From Streptomyces katrae (lineage in GTDB: Bacteria > Actinomycetota > Actinomycetes > Streptomycetales > Streptomycetaceae): 64,000 bases of DNA. Of this stretch, positions 51,283-59,675 are shown one piece after another. How positions within the stretch are numbered: the stretch's first letter is position 1; every line of letters starts with the position of its first letter. The stretch is from NCBI RefSeq assembly GCF_002028425.1, contig NZ_CP020042.1:3596001-3660000 (forward strand), in the 5' to 3' direction. The position numbers were made by a program, and so were the translations under genes. Under the pieces are notes generated by a model that was given only the letters and a program-made list of their open reading frames with translations, did no database searches and was not told the DNA's origin.

Positions 51283-52556
51283 GCGGGAGCGGGAACACCA
51301 TGGGCCTGGACACGCCGCAGCGGCTGGCGGTCGACGCGCTGCTGGACGACCCCACGACGCGGATCATCGTGTGCTGCGGCGCGGGCGGGGTCGGCAAGAC
51401 CACGACGGCCGCGGCGCTGGGCGTACGGGCGGCCGAGCGGGGGCGGAAGGTGGTGGTGCTGACCATCGACCCGGCGCGCCGGCTGGCGCAGTCGATGGGC
51501 ATCGACTCGCTGGACAACACCCCGCGCAGGGTCGAGGGGGTGGACGGCGACGGCGGTGAACTGCACGCCATGATGCTGGACATGAAGCGGACCTTCGACG
51601 AGATCGTCGAGGCGCACGCGGACCGCGAGCGGGCGCGGGCGATCCTAGCGAACCCCTTCTACCAGTCCCTGTCGGCCGGCTTCGCGGGCACGCAGGAGTA
51701 CATGGCGATGGAGAAGCTGGGCCAGCTGCGGGCGAAGGACGACTGGGACCTGATCGTCGTGGACACCCCGCCGAGCCGCTCCGCGCTGGACTTCCTCGAC
51801 GCGCCGAAGCGGCTGGGGTCCTTCCTGGACGGGAAGTTCATCCGGGTGCTGATGGCTCCGGCGAAGGTCGGCGGGCGGGCCGGGATGAAGTTCCTGAACG
51901 TCGGCATGTCGATGATGACCGGCACGCTGAGCAAGCTGATGGGGGCTTCTCTGCTGAAGGACGTGCAGACGTTCGTGGCGGCGATGGACACGATGTTCGG
52001 CGGGTTCCGCACCCGCGCCGACGCGACGTTCCGTCTGCTCCAGGCGCCGGGCACGGCCTTCCTGGTGGTCGCGGCGCCCGAGCCGGACGCGCTGCGCGAG
52101 GCGGCGTACTTCGTGGAACGGCTGGCCGCCGAGAGCATGCCGCTGGCGGGTCTGGTGCTGAACCGGGTGCACGGCAGCGACGCGCGGCAGCTGTCCGCGG
52201 AGCGGGCGCTGGCGGCTGCAGAGAATCTTGAAGAAGGCGGCATTGTCGATCAGGAGCCCGGGAAAGCTGGACTTCGTGACGCCGACGACGGCTCCCCCGC
52301 CGTGGACGACGTGGACGACATGAACACCGCGGACGGCTCCGGTGACGCTGACGCGATCACTGCGGGGCTGCTGCGCCTGCACGCGGAACGCATGCAGGTG
52401 ATCGCGCGGGAACAGCGCACGCGCGATCGCTTCACCTCGCTGCATCCCGAGGTGGCGGTGGCCGAAGTGGCCGCCCTGCCCGGCGATGTGCACGACCTCG
52501 CCGGGCTGCGGGCCATCGGAGAGCGACTCGCGGCCGGGGTTCCAGCCGGAGCTTGA
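51279..52556 (+). CDS. ArsA/Get3-like ATPase, second of a pair
   Basis: 425 aa from ATG 51279. CGAGGVGKTTTAAAL (Walker A), TIDPARRLAQSMG, and VVDTPPSRSALDFLD. An acidic Gly/Asp-rich insert (about residues 330-362, ADDGSPAVDDVDDM) separates the ATPase from the last helical part. It should form a heterodimer or larger complex with the preceding protein. Convergent with wblA, 38 nt apart. Confidence 0.9.
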   Translation: MSGSGNTMGLDTPQRLAVDALLDDPTTRIIVCCGAGGVGKTTTAAALGVRAAERGRKVVVLTIDPARRLAQSMGIDSLDNTPRRVEGVDGDGGELHAMMLDMKRTFDEIVEAHADRERARAILANPFYQSLSAGFAGTQEYMAMEKLGQLRAKDDWDLIVVDTPPSRSALDFLDAPKRLGSFLDGKFIRVLMAPAKVGGRAGMKFLNVGMSMMTGTLSKLMGASLLKDVQTFVAAMDTMFGGFRTRADATFRLLQAPGTAFLVVAAPEPDALREAAYFVERLAAESMPLAGLVLNRVHGSDARQLSAERALAAAENLEEGGIVDQEPGKAGLRDADDGSPAVDDVDDMNTADGSGDADAITAGLLRLHAERMQVIAREQRTRDRFTSLHPEVAVAEVAALPGDVHDLAGLRAIGERLAAGVPAGA

Positions 52557-52594
52557 CCGTGGTGACGAGTGCTTCCTGCGCGGTGTCCGGGTGG

Positions 52595-52945
52595 CTACCC
52601 GGCCGCCGCGTAGGTCTCGTACGCCACGTCGATCTCCGCGCCGACATCCACGGTGAGGATGCCGGTACTGCGCTCGTACTCCGTGCGAGCGGTTTCGAGC
52701 AGCCGTCGCCACGAGGTGACGGTGGGACGCCTGCGCAACAAAGCGCGCCGTTCCCGCTCGGTCATTCCGCCCCACACTCCGAACTCGACACGATTGTCGA
52801 GCGCGTCGGCCAGGCACTCGGTCCGCACCGGGCATCCGGTGCACACCGCCTTGGCCCTGTTCTGTGCCGCTCCTTGAACGAACAGTTCATCCGGATCGGT
52901 AGTGCGGCAGGCTGCCTGCGCACTCCAGTCGGTTACCCAGCCCAT
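52595..52945 (-). CDS. wblA: WhiB-like FeS transcription factor WblA
   Basis: 116 aa from ATG 52945 (GAGAGGA about 10 nt upstream); in-frame ATG 52996 and GTG 53002 upstream are possible. Four FeS ligands Cys13, Cys35, Cys38 and Cys44 (CTGCPVRTEC), the GVWGG turn at 56-60, and the basic ERRALLRRRP DNA-binding segment. Location between an ArsA-like pair and a class A PBP matches WhiB4 (Rv3681c) and SCO3579. In Streptomyces WblA directs the switch to sporulation and represses antibiotic synthesis. Confidence 0.93.
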   Translation of the reverse strand: MGWVTDWSAQAACRTTDPDELFVQGAAQNRAKAVCTGCPVRTECLADALDNRVEFGVWGGMTERERRALLRRRPTVTSWRRLLETARTEYERSTGILTVDVGAEIDVAYETYAAAG

Positions 52946-53342
52946 CCCGGTGCCGTCCTCTCCCGAATCGAGGCTCCCCCACGGCGGTAGCGGCATATTC
53001 ACCGCTGCCAGTTGAGGACGTTACGGAAGGCGAGGACGCCGCAACACCCCCGACGGGCCCAATCTTGAATGGTCCGAACGGACTATGGGTAAGCGGCAGA
53101 TCACCCGACGGAGTGATCCGGCGACATGCCCGGCCATTCCGGCGATTCGGGTGAAATCAGGGAAGCGCCGGTGAGCGGCCGTCAGAGCGAAGGGCGAGAT
53201 TCGGACATCCGTCCACCCCATTCGGGAAGGGTGAAAATCAAGCCGAAGGGTTGATGTCGCACCACACTCCTGTGACAGTTGGGGACAGCTTAGGCCAAGG
53301 CATTCGCGCGTGTCCGGCGAATGAGAACGTAGGCTGCCCTCC
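52946..53342. other. wblA-PBP intergenic region
   Basis: 397 nt without a supported gene, the expected size for a regulated wblA promoter and long leader. It holds a dyad GATCAC-N8-GTGATC (53099-53104/53113-53118) and a shorter GTCC/GGAC dyad near 53073. Spacing does not fit the BldD consensus. The right end carries the PBP promoter (TAGGCT at 53330). Confidence 0.5.
53330..53335 (+). promoter_or_regulatory. -10 hexamer TAGGCT of the PBP gene, likely leaderless
   Basis: TAGGCT, then GCCCTCC, then ATG 53343. Confidence 0.6.
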
Positions 53343-55673
53343 ATGGGAAAGAAGCGCTCGGGCGCAGGGCTCACGGGGCCGCAGCAGGCCACCAGGTTCC
53401 TCGGTTTGTCGGTTCTCTCCGGAGTCGTTCTCGCCGGCATCGCGATCCCGGGCGCCGGTGCGCTGGGTCTCGCCGCCAAGGGCACCGTCGAGGGTTTCGA
53501 TGAGATCCCGGCCAATCTCAAGACGCCTCCGCTGAGCCAGCGGACCACCATTCTGGACGCCGAGGGTGGCCTGATCGCCACCGTCTATTCGCGGGACCGG
53601 CAGGTGGTCCCGCTCACGGCCATCTCGCCGTACATGCAGAAGGCGATCGTCGCGATCGAGGACTCGCGTTTCTACGAGCACGGCGCCGTCGACCTCAAGG
53701 GCATCCTGCGCGCGGTCAACCGCAACGCGCAGGAGGGCGGCGCCGCGCAGGGCGCCTCCACGCTGACGCAGCAGTACGTGAAGAACGTCTTCGTCGAGGA
53801 GGCCGGCGACGACCCGGCCAAGGTCGCCGAGGCGCAGCAGAAGAGCCTCGGGCGCAAGATCCGCGAGCTGAAGTACTCGATCCAGGTCGAGGAGGAGCTC
53901 GGGAAGAAGAAGATCCTCGAGAACTACCTCAACATCACCTACTTCGGGCAGGCGGCCTACGGCATCGAGTCCGCGGCCCAGCGCTACTTCAGCAAGCCGG
54001 CCAAGGACCTGACCCTGGACGAGTCGGCCCTGCTGGCCGGCGTCGTGCAGTCGCCGAGCCGGTTCGACCCGGTGAACGACGCGCAGGAGGCGATGAAGCG
54101 CCGCAACGTCGTCCTCCAGCGGATGGCCGACGTGAAGGACATCTCGCAGGCCGAGGCCGACGAGGCGAAGAAGCTGCCGGTCACCCTGAAGGTGACCCGC
54201 CCGAAGAACGGCTGCATCACCGCCGTCAAGGGTGCCGGCTTCTTCTGCGACTACGTGCGCAACACCTTCCTGTCCGACCCGGTCTTCGGCAAGACCCGCG
54301 AGGAGCGGGCGAAGGTCTGGAACCAGGGCGGTCTGACGGTCCGCACCACCCTGGACCCGCAGTCGCAGGACGCCGCGAACAACTCGATCCGCGACCACGT
54401 CAACCAGGACGACTCGATCGCCACGGCCGTGACCATGGTCCAGCCGGGCACGGGCCGGATCCTGGCGATGGGCCAGTCCAAGCCGTACGGCTTCGGGAAG
54501 AACGAGACGCAGATCAACTACTCCGTCGACAAGCGGATGGGCGGCTCCAACTTCGGCTTCCAGGTCGGCTCCACGTTCAAGCCCTTCATCGCGGCCGCGG
54601 CCATAGAGAAGGGAGTGGAGCCGACGAAGGTCTACTCGGCTCCGAACAAGATGGACTACCCGAGCCCGGTCTCCCGGTGCGAGGGCACCCCGCCGTGGCA
54701 GAACCTGCCGCTGGACGGCGGCAAGCTGCAGACCGCCCAGAACGAGACGGCGGACGAGCAGGGCCCGTACGCGCTGAAGACGGCGATGGAGAAGTCCATC
54801 AACACCTACTTCGTGCAGATGATCTCCGACATCGGGCTCTGCCCGGTGACGGAGATGACGCAGAAGCTCGGCGTGGTCCCGGCCAGCGGGGTGAAGCTGC
54901 CCGAGGAGCCGTCCATCGCGCTCGGCTCGGCCGAGATGTCCCCGCTGACGATGGCCAACGCGTACGCCGCATTCGCCAACCGGGGCGTCTACTGCACCCC
55001 GATCGCCCTGGAGTCGATCACCGACGCCCACGGCAAGGCGCTCGCGGTGCCCAAGAGCAAGTGCGATCGGGCCATGTCCCAGGACACCGCCGACACGATC
55101 AACAACCTGCTGCGCGGAGTGGTCGACTCCGGCACCGGTGAGAAGGCCGGCCTGACCGACCGCGACAACGCGGGCAAGACCGGTACCACCGACAACCGCT
55201 ACAACGCCTGGTTCGTGGGCTACACCCCGAACATGTCCGGCGCGGTGTGGGTCGGCTCCGGCGGCGCGAAGAAGATCACGATGGAGGACATCACCATCGG
55301 CGGTCAGTACTACCCGAAGGTCTTCGGCGGCGGCCTGCCCGGCCCGATCTGGAAGGACGCGGTCTCGGGCGCGCTGGCCGGCCGGGAGGCACCGCCCTTC
55401 GCGAACGTCCACGTCCCGGACCCGGTGGTCGGGGGCGGCGGCGGCAACGGCGGCGGGGCCGGCGGCAACGGCGGCGGACGGGGCAACACCCCGAACCAGC
55501 CGACGAACCCGCGCAAGCCCGGGAAGCCCGGCAAGCCGGGCGGCGACGGCAAGCCCGGCGACAGCCGGCCCGGCACGGCCGGCGGTGCCGGCACCCCGGC
55601 CGACCCGCCGGTCAACCCGATCCCCGGGCTCCCCGCGGACCCGGGCCTGATCGGGGGCAACGAAACCCAGTAG
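53343..55673 (+). CDS. Bifunctional class A penicillin-binding protein (PonA2-like)
   Basis: 776 aa. One N-terminal membrane anchor (about 18-45). GT51 glycosyltransferase with catalytic Glu106 in EDSRFYEHGAVD and TLTQQYVKN. Transpeptidase with Ser410 in STFKPF, SIN (about residues 484-486), and KTGTT at Lys612. A Gly/Pro/Lys-rich low-complexity tail of about 75 residues (GGGGNGGGAGG, KPGKPGKPGG). It polymerises and cross-links peptidoglycan outside the membrane. Adjacent to wblA as in mycobacteria (Rv3681c-Rv3682). No PASTA domain. Confidence 0.95.
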   Translation: MGKKRSGAGLTGPQQATRFLGLSVLSGVVLAGIAIPGAGALGLAAKGTVEGFDEIPANLKTPPLSQRTTILDAEGGLIATVYSRDRQVVPLTAISPYMQKAIVAIEDSRFYEHGAVDLKGILRAVNRNAQEGGAAQGASTLTQQYVKNVFVEEAGDDPAKVAEAQQKSLGRKIRELKYSIQVEEELGKKKILENYLNITYFGQAAYGIESAAQRYFSKPAKDLTLDESALLAGVVQSPSRFDPVNDAQEAMKRRNVVLQRMADVKDISQAEADEAKKLPVTLKVTRPKNGCITAVKGAGFFCDYVRNTFLSDPVFGKTREERAKVWNQGGLTVRTTLDPQSQDAANNSIRDHVNQDDSIATAVTMVQPGTGRILAMGQSKPYGFGKNETQINYSVDKRMGGSNFGFQVGSTFKPFIAAAAIEKGVEPTKVYSAPNKMDYPSPVSRCEGTPPWQNLPLDGGKLQTAQNETADEQGPYALKTAMEKSINTYFVQMISDIGLCPVTEMTQKLGVVPASGVKLPEEPSIALGSAEMSPLTMANAYAAFANRGVYCTPIALESITDAHGKALAVPKSKCDRAMSQDTADTINNLLRGVVDSGTGEKAGLTDRDNAGKTGTTDNRYNAWFVGYTPNMSGAVWVGSGGAKKITMEDITIGGQYYPKVFGGGLPGPIWKDAVSGALAGREAPPFANVHVPDPVVGGGGGNGGGAGGNGGGRGNTPNQPTNPRKPGKPGKPGGDGKPGDSRPGTAGGAGTPADPPVNPIPGLPADPGLIGGNETQ

Positions 55674-55677
55674 CAGC

Positions 55678-55724
55678 ACGGGGGAGGGCCCCGGCCGGAT
55701 CATCCGGCCGGGGCCCTCCCCCGT
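55678..55724. terminator. Bidirectional terminator between the PBP and yqeY-like genes
   Basis: A palindrome with 23-base arms (55678-55700 and 55702-55724) around one central base, between convergent genes. Confidence 0.92.
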
Positions 55725-55738
55725 CTTCCCCGCGCGAC

Positions 55739-56200
55739 TTACGAAAGCCGCTTCTTGACGGCGGCGGCGACGCGGCCGCCCTCCGCCAGACCCGCCACCT
55801 TCGGGTTCACGATCTTCATGACAGCGCCCATGGCCCGCGGCCCCTCGGCACCGGCCGCCCTGGCCTCCTCGACCGCCGCGGCCACGATCGCGTCGAGCTC
55901 GTCGTCGCCGAGCTGCTTGGGCAGGTAGGCGTCGAGGAACTCGCCCTCCGCCGTCTCGCGCGCGGCCTGCTCGTCGCGGCCGCCCTGGGCGAAGGCCTCC
56001 GCGGCCTCGCGGCGCTTCTTCGCCTCCTTCGCGATCACCTTGAGGACCTCGTCGTCGGAGAGCACGCGTGCCTCCTTGCCCGCGACCTCCTCCTTGGTGA
56101 TGGCGGCGAGGGTCAGGCGCAGCGTGGACGAACCGAGTTCGTCGCGCGCCTTGATGGCGGTGGTGAGGTCTTCCTGGAGCTTGGCCTTGAGCGTGGTCAT
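55739..56200 (-). CDS. GatB/YqeY domain protein
   Basis: 153 aa from ATG 56200. Helical YqeY fold related to the tRNA-binding tail of GatB: MTTLKAKLQEDLTTAIKARDE, then LRLTLAAITKEEVA, and the C-terminal MGAVMKIVNPKVAGLAEGGRVA. It may assist transamidation of mischarged tRNAs; function in free-standing form is not established. Divergent from the phosphoesterase gene with 68 bp between starts. Confidence 0.9.
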   Translation of the reverse strand: MTTLKAKLQEDLTTAIKARDELGSSTLRLTLAAITKEEVAGKEARVLSDDEVLKVIAKEAKKRREAAEAFAQGGRDEQAARETAEGEFLDAYLPKQLGDDELDAIVAAAVEEARAAGAEGPRAMGAVMKIVNPKVAGLAEGGRVAAAVKKRLS

Positions 56201-56268
56201 GCCCTTGAGTCTGCCAGGTGCGGGGGCTGTGGCGCCCATCCGTTTTCCGCGTCTGCGACCATGGGGCC

Positions 56269-57207
56269 ATGCGTGCGCGTTACGGAGTACCCCTGAAGGT
56301 CACCGCCTCGGTCGCGGCGGTGGGGGCCGCGGGAGTGGCCTACGCCGCCGGGTTCGAGGCCCGCTCCTTCCGGCTGCGCCGGGTCACCGTTCCGGTGCTC
56401 CCCGCCGGGGCCCGCCCGCTGCGCGTCCTGCAGGTGTCGGACATCCACATGGTCGGCGGGCAGCGCAAGAAGCGCGCCTGGCTCCAGTCCCTCGCCGGGC
56501 TGCGCCCCGATTTCGTCGTCAACACCGGTGACAACCTCTCCGACACCGAGGGCGTGCCGGAGCTCCTCGACGCGCTCGGTCCGCTGATGGAGTTCCCGGG
56601 CGTGTACGTCTTCGGCTCCAACGACTACTACGGGCCGCGGCTGCGCAACCCGGGCCGCTACCTGATCGAGAAGGCCCAGGGCCGGCACGGCCTGAACGGC
56701 AACAAGCCGGTCGTCGGCGCCGTCCACAACCCCTGGGAGGGGATGCGGGACGCCTTCGACGCGGCGGGCTGGCTGAACCTGACCAACACCCGGGGCCGGC
56801 TGAAGCTGGGCGGCATGGAGCTGGCGTTCACCGGCCTGGACGACCCGCACATCAAGCGCGACCGCTACGAGCGGGTCGCGGGCGGCCCGGAAGCGGACGC
56901 GGACTTCTCGATCGCCGTGGTGCACGCCCCGTACCTGCGGGTGCTGGAGTCCTTCACCGCCGACCACTACCCGCTGATCCTGGCCGGGCACACGCACGGC
57001 GGCCAGCTGTGCATCCCCTTCTACGGGGCCCTGGTCACCAACTGCGACCTCGACACGAAGCGGGTCAAGGGGCTGTCGACGTACGAGGCCGGGGGCGAGC
57101 GCGCCTACCTCCACGTCTCGGCGGGCTGCGGCACCAACCGCTTCACCCCGGTCCGCTTCGCCTGCCCCCCGGAGGCCACCCTCCTGACCCTCGCCCCGAA
57201 GCCCTAG
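56269..57207 (+). CDS. Membrane-anchored metallophosphoesterase
   Basis: 312 aa from ATG 56269. A hydrophobic N-terminal segment (VTASVAAVGAAGVAYAAGF) is followed by the calcineurin-like motifs VSDIHMVG, NTGDNLSD, GSNDYYG (the usual GNHD is GSND), and GHTHGGQ. Resembles YkuE-type phosphodiesterases and recalled Rv3683. The active site would face outside or the membrane surface. Substrate unknown. Confidence 0.88.
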   Translation: MRARYGVPLKVTASVAAVGAAGVAYAAGFEARSFRLRRVTVPVLPAGARPLRVLQVSDIHMVGGQRKKRAWLQSLAGLRPDFVVNTGDNLSDTEGVPELLDALGPLMEFPGVYVFGSNDYYGPRLRNPGRYLIEKAQGRHGLNGNKPVVGAVHNPWEGMRDAFDAAGWLNLTNTRGRLKLGGMELAFTGLDDPHIKRDRYERVAGGPEADADFSIAVVHAPYLRVLESFTADHYPLILAGHTHGGQLCIPFYGALVTNCDLDTKRVKGLSTYEAGGERAYLHVSAGCGTNRFTPVRFACPPEATLLTLAPKP

Positions 57208-57315
57208 AACCCGGGCGGGGCCCCCGCGGGCACCCCGCGAAAACCGGATTTCGTCTCCGGCGCCGGGTCCGCTAAAGTAATCGATGTCGCCAGGCAGAAA
57301 CGCCGGGGCGGCGAT

Positions 57316-57389
57316 CGGGGTGTAGCGCAGCTTGGCAGCGCGCTTCGTTCGGGACGAAGAGGTCGTGGGTTCAAATCCCGCCACCCCGA
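57316..57389 (+). tRNA. tRNA-Pro (anticodon CGG)
   Basis: 74 nt without CCA. Acceptor CGGGGTG/CACCCCG with discriminator A; anticodon arm CTTCG-TTCGGGA-CGAAG gives CGG; T arm GTGGG-TTCAAAT-CCCGC. It reads CCG codons. Confidence 0.97.
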
Positions 57390-57406
57390 CTTCGTAAGAC
57401 CAGGTC

Positions 57407-57439
57407 AAGGGCCTGATCCACTCAGTGGATCAGGCCCTT
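57407..57439 (+). terminator. Terminator after tRNA-Pro
   Basis: AAGGGCCTGATCCACT (57407-57422) pairs with its complement at 57424-57439 around a single base, 17 nt after the tRNA. Confidence 0.88.
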
Positions 57440-57612
57440 CCTGCGTCTCCGGTGGCTGCTGGGCATCGCCTTCGGGCCGATCGTCTCCTGGAGCCCGATG
57501 GCCGCACTGGCCGCACTGGCCGCGTTCATGGTGATGGTCTGCTTCGCGACGGTCGACCGTCGGGATCATCGGCCTGCACAAGCACAGCGCCCGCAAGCAC
57601 CGCGAAGAGTGA
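57417..57612 (+). pseudogene. Frameshifted remnant of a small membrane protein gene
   Basis: After TGA 57414 a frame with strong G/C third positions reads FLRLRWLLGIAFGPIVSW and on through a hydrophobic segment to CFATV, but no start codon precedes it other than an internal ATG at 57498. Removing one G at about 57555 joins it to another well-biased frame reading VGIIGLHKHSARKHREE followed by TGA 57610-57612. A one-base insertion therefore splits one small reading frame, and its 5' end has been replaced by the tRNA-Pro terminator. A sequencing error could mimic the frameshift but not the missing start. Family not recognised. Confidence 0.5.
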
Positions 57613-57770
57613 GCAAGCGGGGTGGTGGGTGGGGTACGCCGTTCGGGGGTGGCGCCAAGTGCTGGCGGGCTTGGCTGTGTTCTCTGCCTGTGCGCTGGTG
57701 GCGGTGTGTGGGGTGCGGGTGGGGGTGGGGGGTGTTGGAATGCCCGGAGGGGGGTGGCGGGTGTGAGGAG
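57613..57770 (+). other. G-rich tract with G-quadruplex-type runs
   Basis: The plus strand is strongly G/T skewed, including GGGGTGGTGGGTGGGG (57619-57634) and closely spaced runs of three to six G across about 57714-57768. No gene is supported here. It ends at the ribosome-binding site of the channel gene. Confidence 0.7.
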
Positions 57771-57778
57771 GTGTGGGT

Positions 57779-58306
57779 ATGGGGTGTGGTGGCTTTCGGC
57801 TCGGGGGTGTGCTGGGGCACCTGCTGCTGCCCGCCGGGACGGTGGTGCTGATCACCTGGCTGTACTACCTGGCTCCGCTCGACTACGGCTTCGGGGCCGT
57901 GGCGGTCCTGGCGCTGGCCGGGGGGCTGTTGCTCTTCGGGTGTCTGGTGCTGTGGCAGGTCGGCGCCATCGCCCGTTCGGCGCGTCCGCGGCTGCGGGCC
58001 CTGGAGGCGATGGCCACCGCCGTGCCGTTGTTCCTGGTCCTGTTCGCGTCGACGTACTTCCTGCTGTCGCGTGACCGGCCCCTGTCGTTCTCGGAGCCTC
58101 TGAGCAGGACCGACGCCCTGTACTTCGCGGTGACGGTGTTCGCGACCGTGGGGTTCGGGGACATCGCGCCGGCCGACGGGACGGCGCGGGCGCTGACCAC
58201 CGTGCAGATGGTGGCCGACCTGATCGTGGTGGGACTGGTCGCCAAGGTGCTCCTCGGCGCGGTCCAGACCGGGCTGTCCCGGCAGCCCGAAAGGAGCGGG
58301 CCGTGA
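57779..58306 (+). CDS. Two-pore-helix potassium channel family protein
   Basis: 175 aa from ATG 57779 (GAGGAGG 7 nt upstream). Two N-terminal hydrophobic segments, then an ion-channel module with selectivity filter TVGFGD (residues 123-128) between two helices (Ion_trans_2 type). The filter FGD rather than YGD is seen in many bacterial K+ channels. No RCK or cyclic nucleotide domain. The stop overlaps the ClC start as GTGA, so channel and ClC protein are made together. Confidence 0.87.
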   Translation: MGCGGFRLGGVLGHLLLPAGTVVLITWLYYLAPLDYGFGAVAVLALAGGLLLFGCLVLWQVGAIARSARPRLRALEAMATAVPLFLVLFASTYFLLSRDRPLSFSEPLSRTDALYFAVTVFATVGFGDIAPADGTARALTTVQMVADLIVVGLVAKVLLGAVQTGLSRQPERSGP

Positions 58307-59631
58307 CCGCGACGCAGGCGGGGGAGGCGGAACTGCTGCGGGGGCTGCTCAAGACGCCTCCGTACCGGAAGACGCTGGCGCTGTGCGCCCTGGTCGGCAT
58401 CCCGGTGTCCCTGGTGTGCTTCTGGTTCCTGGCCGGGCTGCACGAGTTGCAGCACCTGGTGTGGGAGAGCCTGCCGCACGGGCTGGGCTGGGACACGGCG
58501 CCGTGGTGGTGGCCGCTGCCGTTGCTGCTGGTCGCGGGGGTCGTGGTGGGCTGGGTGGCCGCCCGGCTGCCCGGTGCGGGCGGGCACGTTCCGGCGGCCG
58601 GGCTGGCCGTGGGCGGGGCCTCGACCACGGCGTTGCCCGGGGTGGTGCTCGCCGCGACCGCGAGCCTGCCGCTGGGTGCGGTACTGGGTCCCGAGGCCCC
58701 GCTGATCGCCCTGGGCGGCGGGCTCGCGCTGCTGCTGCGGGACCTCGCGCGCGGGCCGGGAACCCCGCAGGCCAGTGTGCTCATGGGGGTGGCGGGGGCC
58801 TCCGCGGCCATTTCGGCGATCTTCGGGAGCCCGCTGATCGCGGCGGTGCTGCTGATCGAGGTGGTGGGGGTGGGCGGGCCCCAGCTGGTCGCCGTCATGC
58901 TGCCCGCGCTGCTGTCCAGCGGGCTGGGGGCGCTGGTGTTCACCGGCTTCGGGCGGTGGACCGGGCTGAAGACCGGCGGGCTGACCGTCAAGATCCCCGA
59001 GGCGGCGCCCCGGCTGGACGTGGCGGACGTGGGCTGGGGGCTGCTGCTGGCGGTGGCCGTGGCGGTGGTGCTGCGGCTGACGGTGGGTGCGGGGCAGGGC
59101 GTCGCCGCCTTCGTGACCCGGCAGACCGTCGCCCGCACGGCGCTGTGCGCGCTCGGCGCCGGGGTATGCGCGGCGGTGTACGCCCTGGTCACCGACCGGT
59201 CCCCGGCGGAGGTCGCCTCGTCCGGGCAGGCCACGATGGCCTCGCTGGTCGGGAACCCGCACGCCTGGGGGGTGGGCGTGCTGGTGGCGGTGCTGCTGTG
59301 CAAGACGGCCGCGTACGCGCTGTGCCTCGGCAGCCTGCGCGGCGGCCCGATCTTCCCGGCCCTGTTCCTGGGGGCCGCGGCCGGGGTGCTCGCGGCGCCG
59401 CTGCCGGGCCTGGGCGTGGTGCCGGCCGTCGCGGCGGGGCTGGCCGCGGCCGGTGTCAGCGTGCTGGGGCTGCCGGTCAGCAGTGCGGTGATGGCGCTGC
59501 TGCTGACCGGCAGCCCGTCGATGACGCCGGTGGTCATCCTGGCGACGGTCGCCGCCCTGATCACCGCCGAGCTCCTGCCGGTGGGACGCAAGCGCCGCGA
59601 ACCGGCGCACCCCGCCGGTCAGCGGGCCTGA
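58303..59631 (+). CDS. ClC-family chloride channel or H+/Cl- exchanger
   Basis: 442 aa from GTG 58303. Ten or more hydrophobic segments. The external gate region is LGPEAPL with Glu131 at the position of E. coli ClcA Glu148, and the late filter motif is LRGGPIFPALFLGAAAG. ClcA's first motif GSGIP is replaced by GAGGHVPAAG here. Presence of the gating Glu allows either channel or exchanger function; the internal proton glutamate cannot be placed by eye. Coupled to a K+ channel gene. Confidence 0.9.
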   Translation: MTATQAGEAELLRGLLKTPPYRKTLALCALVGIPVSLVCFWFLAGLHELQHLVWESLPHGLGWDTAPWWWPLPLLLVAGVVVGWVAARLPGAGGHVPAAGLAVGGASTTALPGVVLAATASLPLGAVLGPEAPLIALGGGLALLLRDLARGPGTPQASVLMGVAGASAAISAIFGSPLIAAVLLIEVVGVGGPQLVAVMLPALLSSGLGALVFTGFGRWTGLKTGGLTVKIPEAAPRLDVADVGWGLLLAVAVAVVLRLTVGAGQGVAAFVTRQTVARTALCALGAGVCAAVYALVTDRSPAEVASSGQATMASLVGNPHAWGVGVLVAVLLCKTAAYALCLGSLRGGPIFPALFLGAAAGVLAAPLPGLGVVPAVAAGLAAAGVSVLGLPVSSAVMALLLTGSPSMTPVVILATVAALITAELLPVGRKRREPAHPAGQRA

Positions 59632-59675
59632 GCCCGGCCGGAGGACTGCGGGGGCATATGGGTCTCGCAGTCGGA

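Noticed and set aside
53099..53118. BldD operator before wblA
   Set aside because: TCAC and GTGA half-sites are present but 8 nt apart, where the BldD consensus needs 5.
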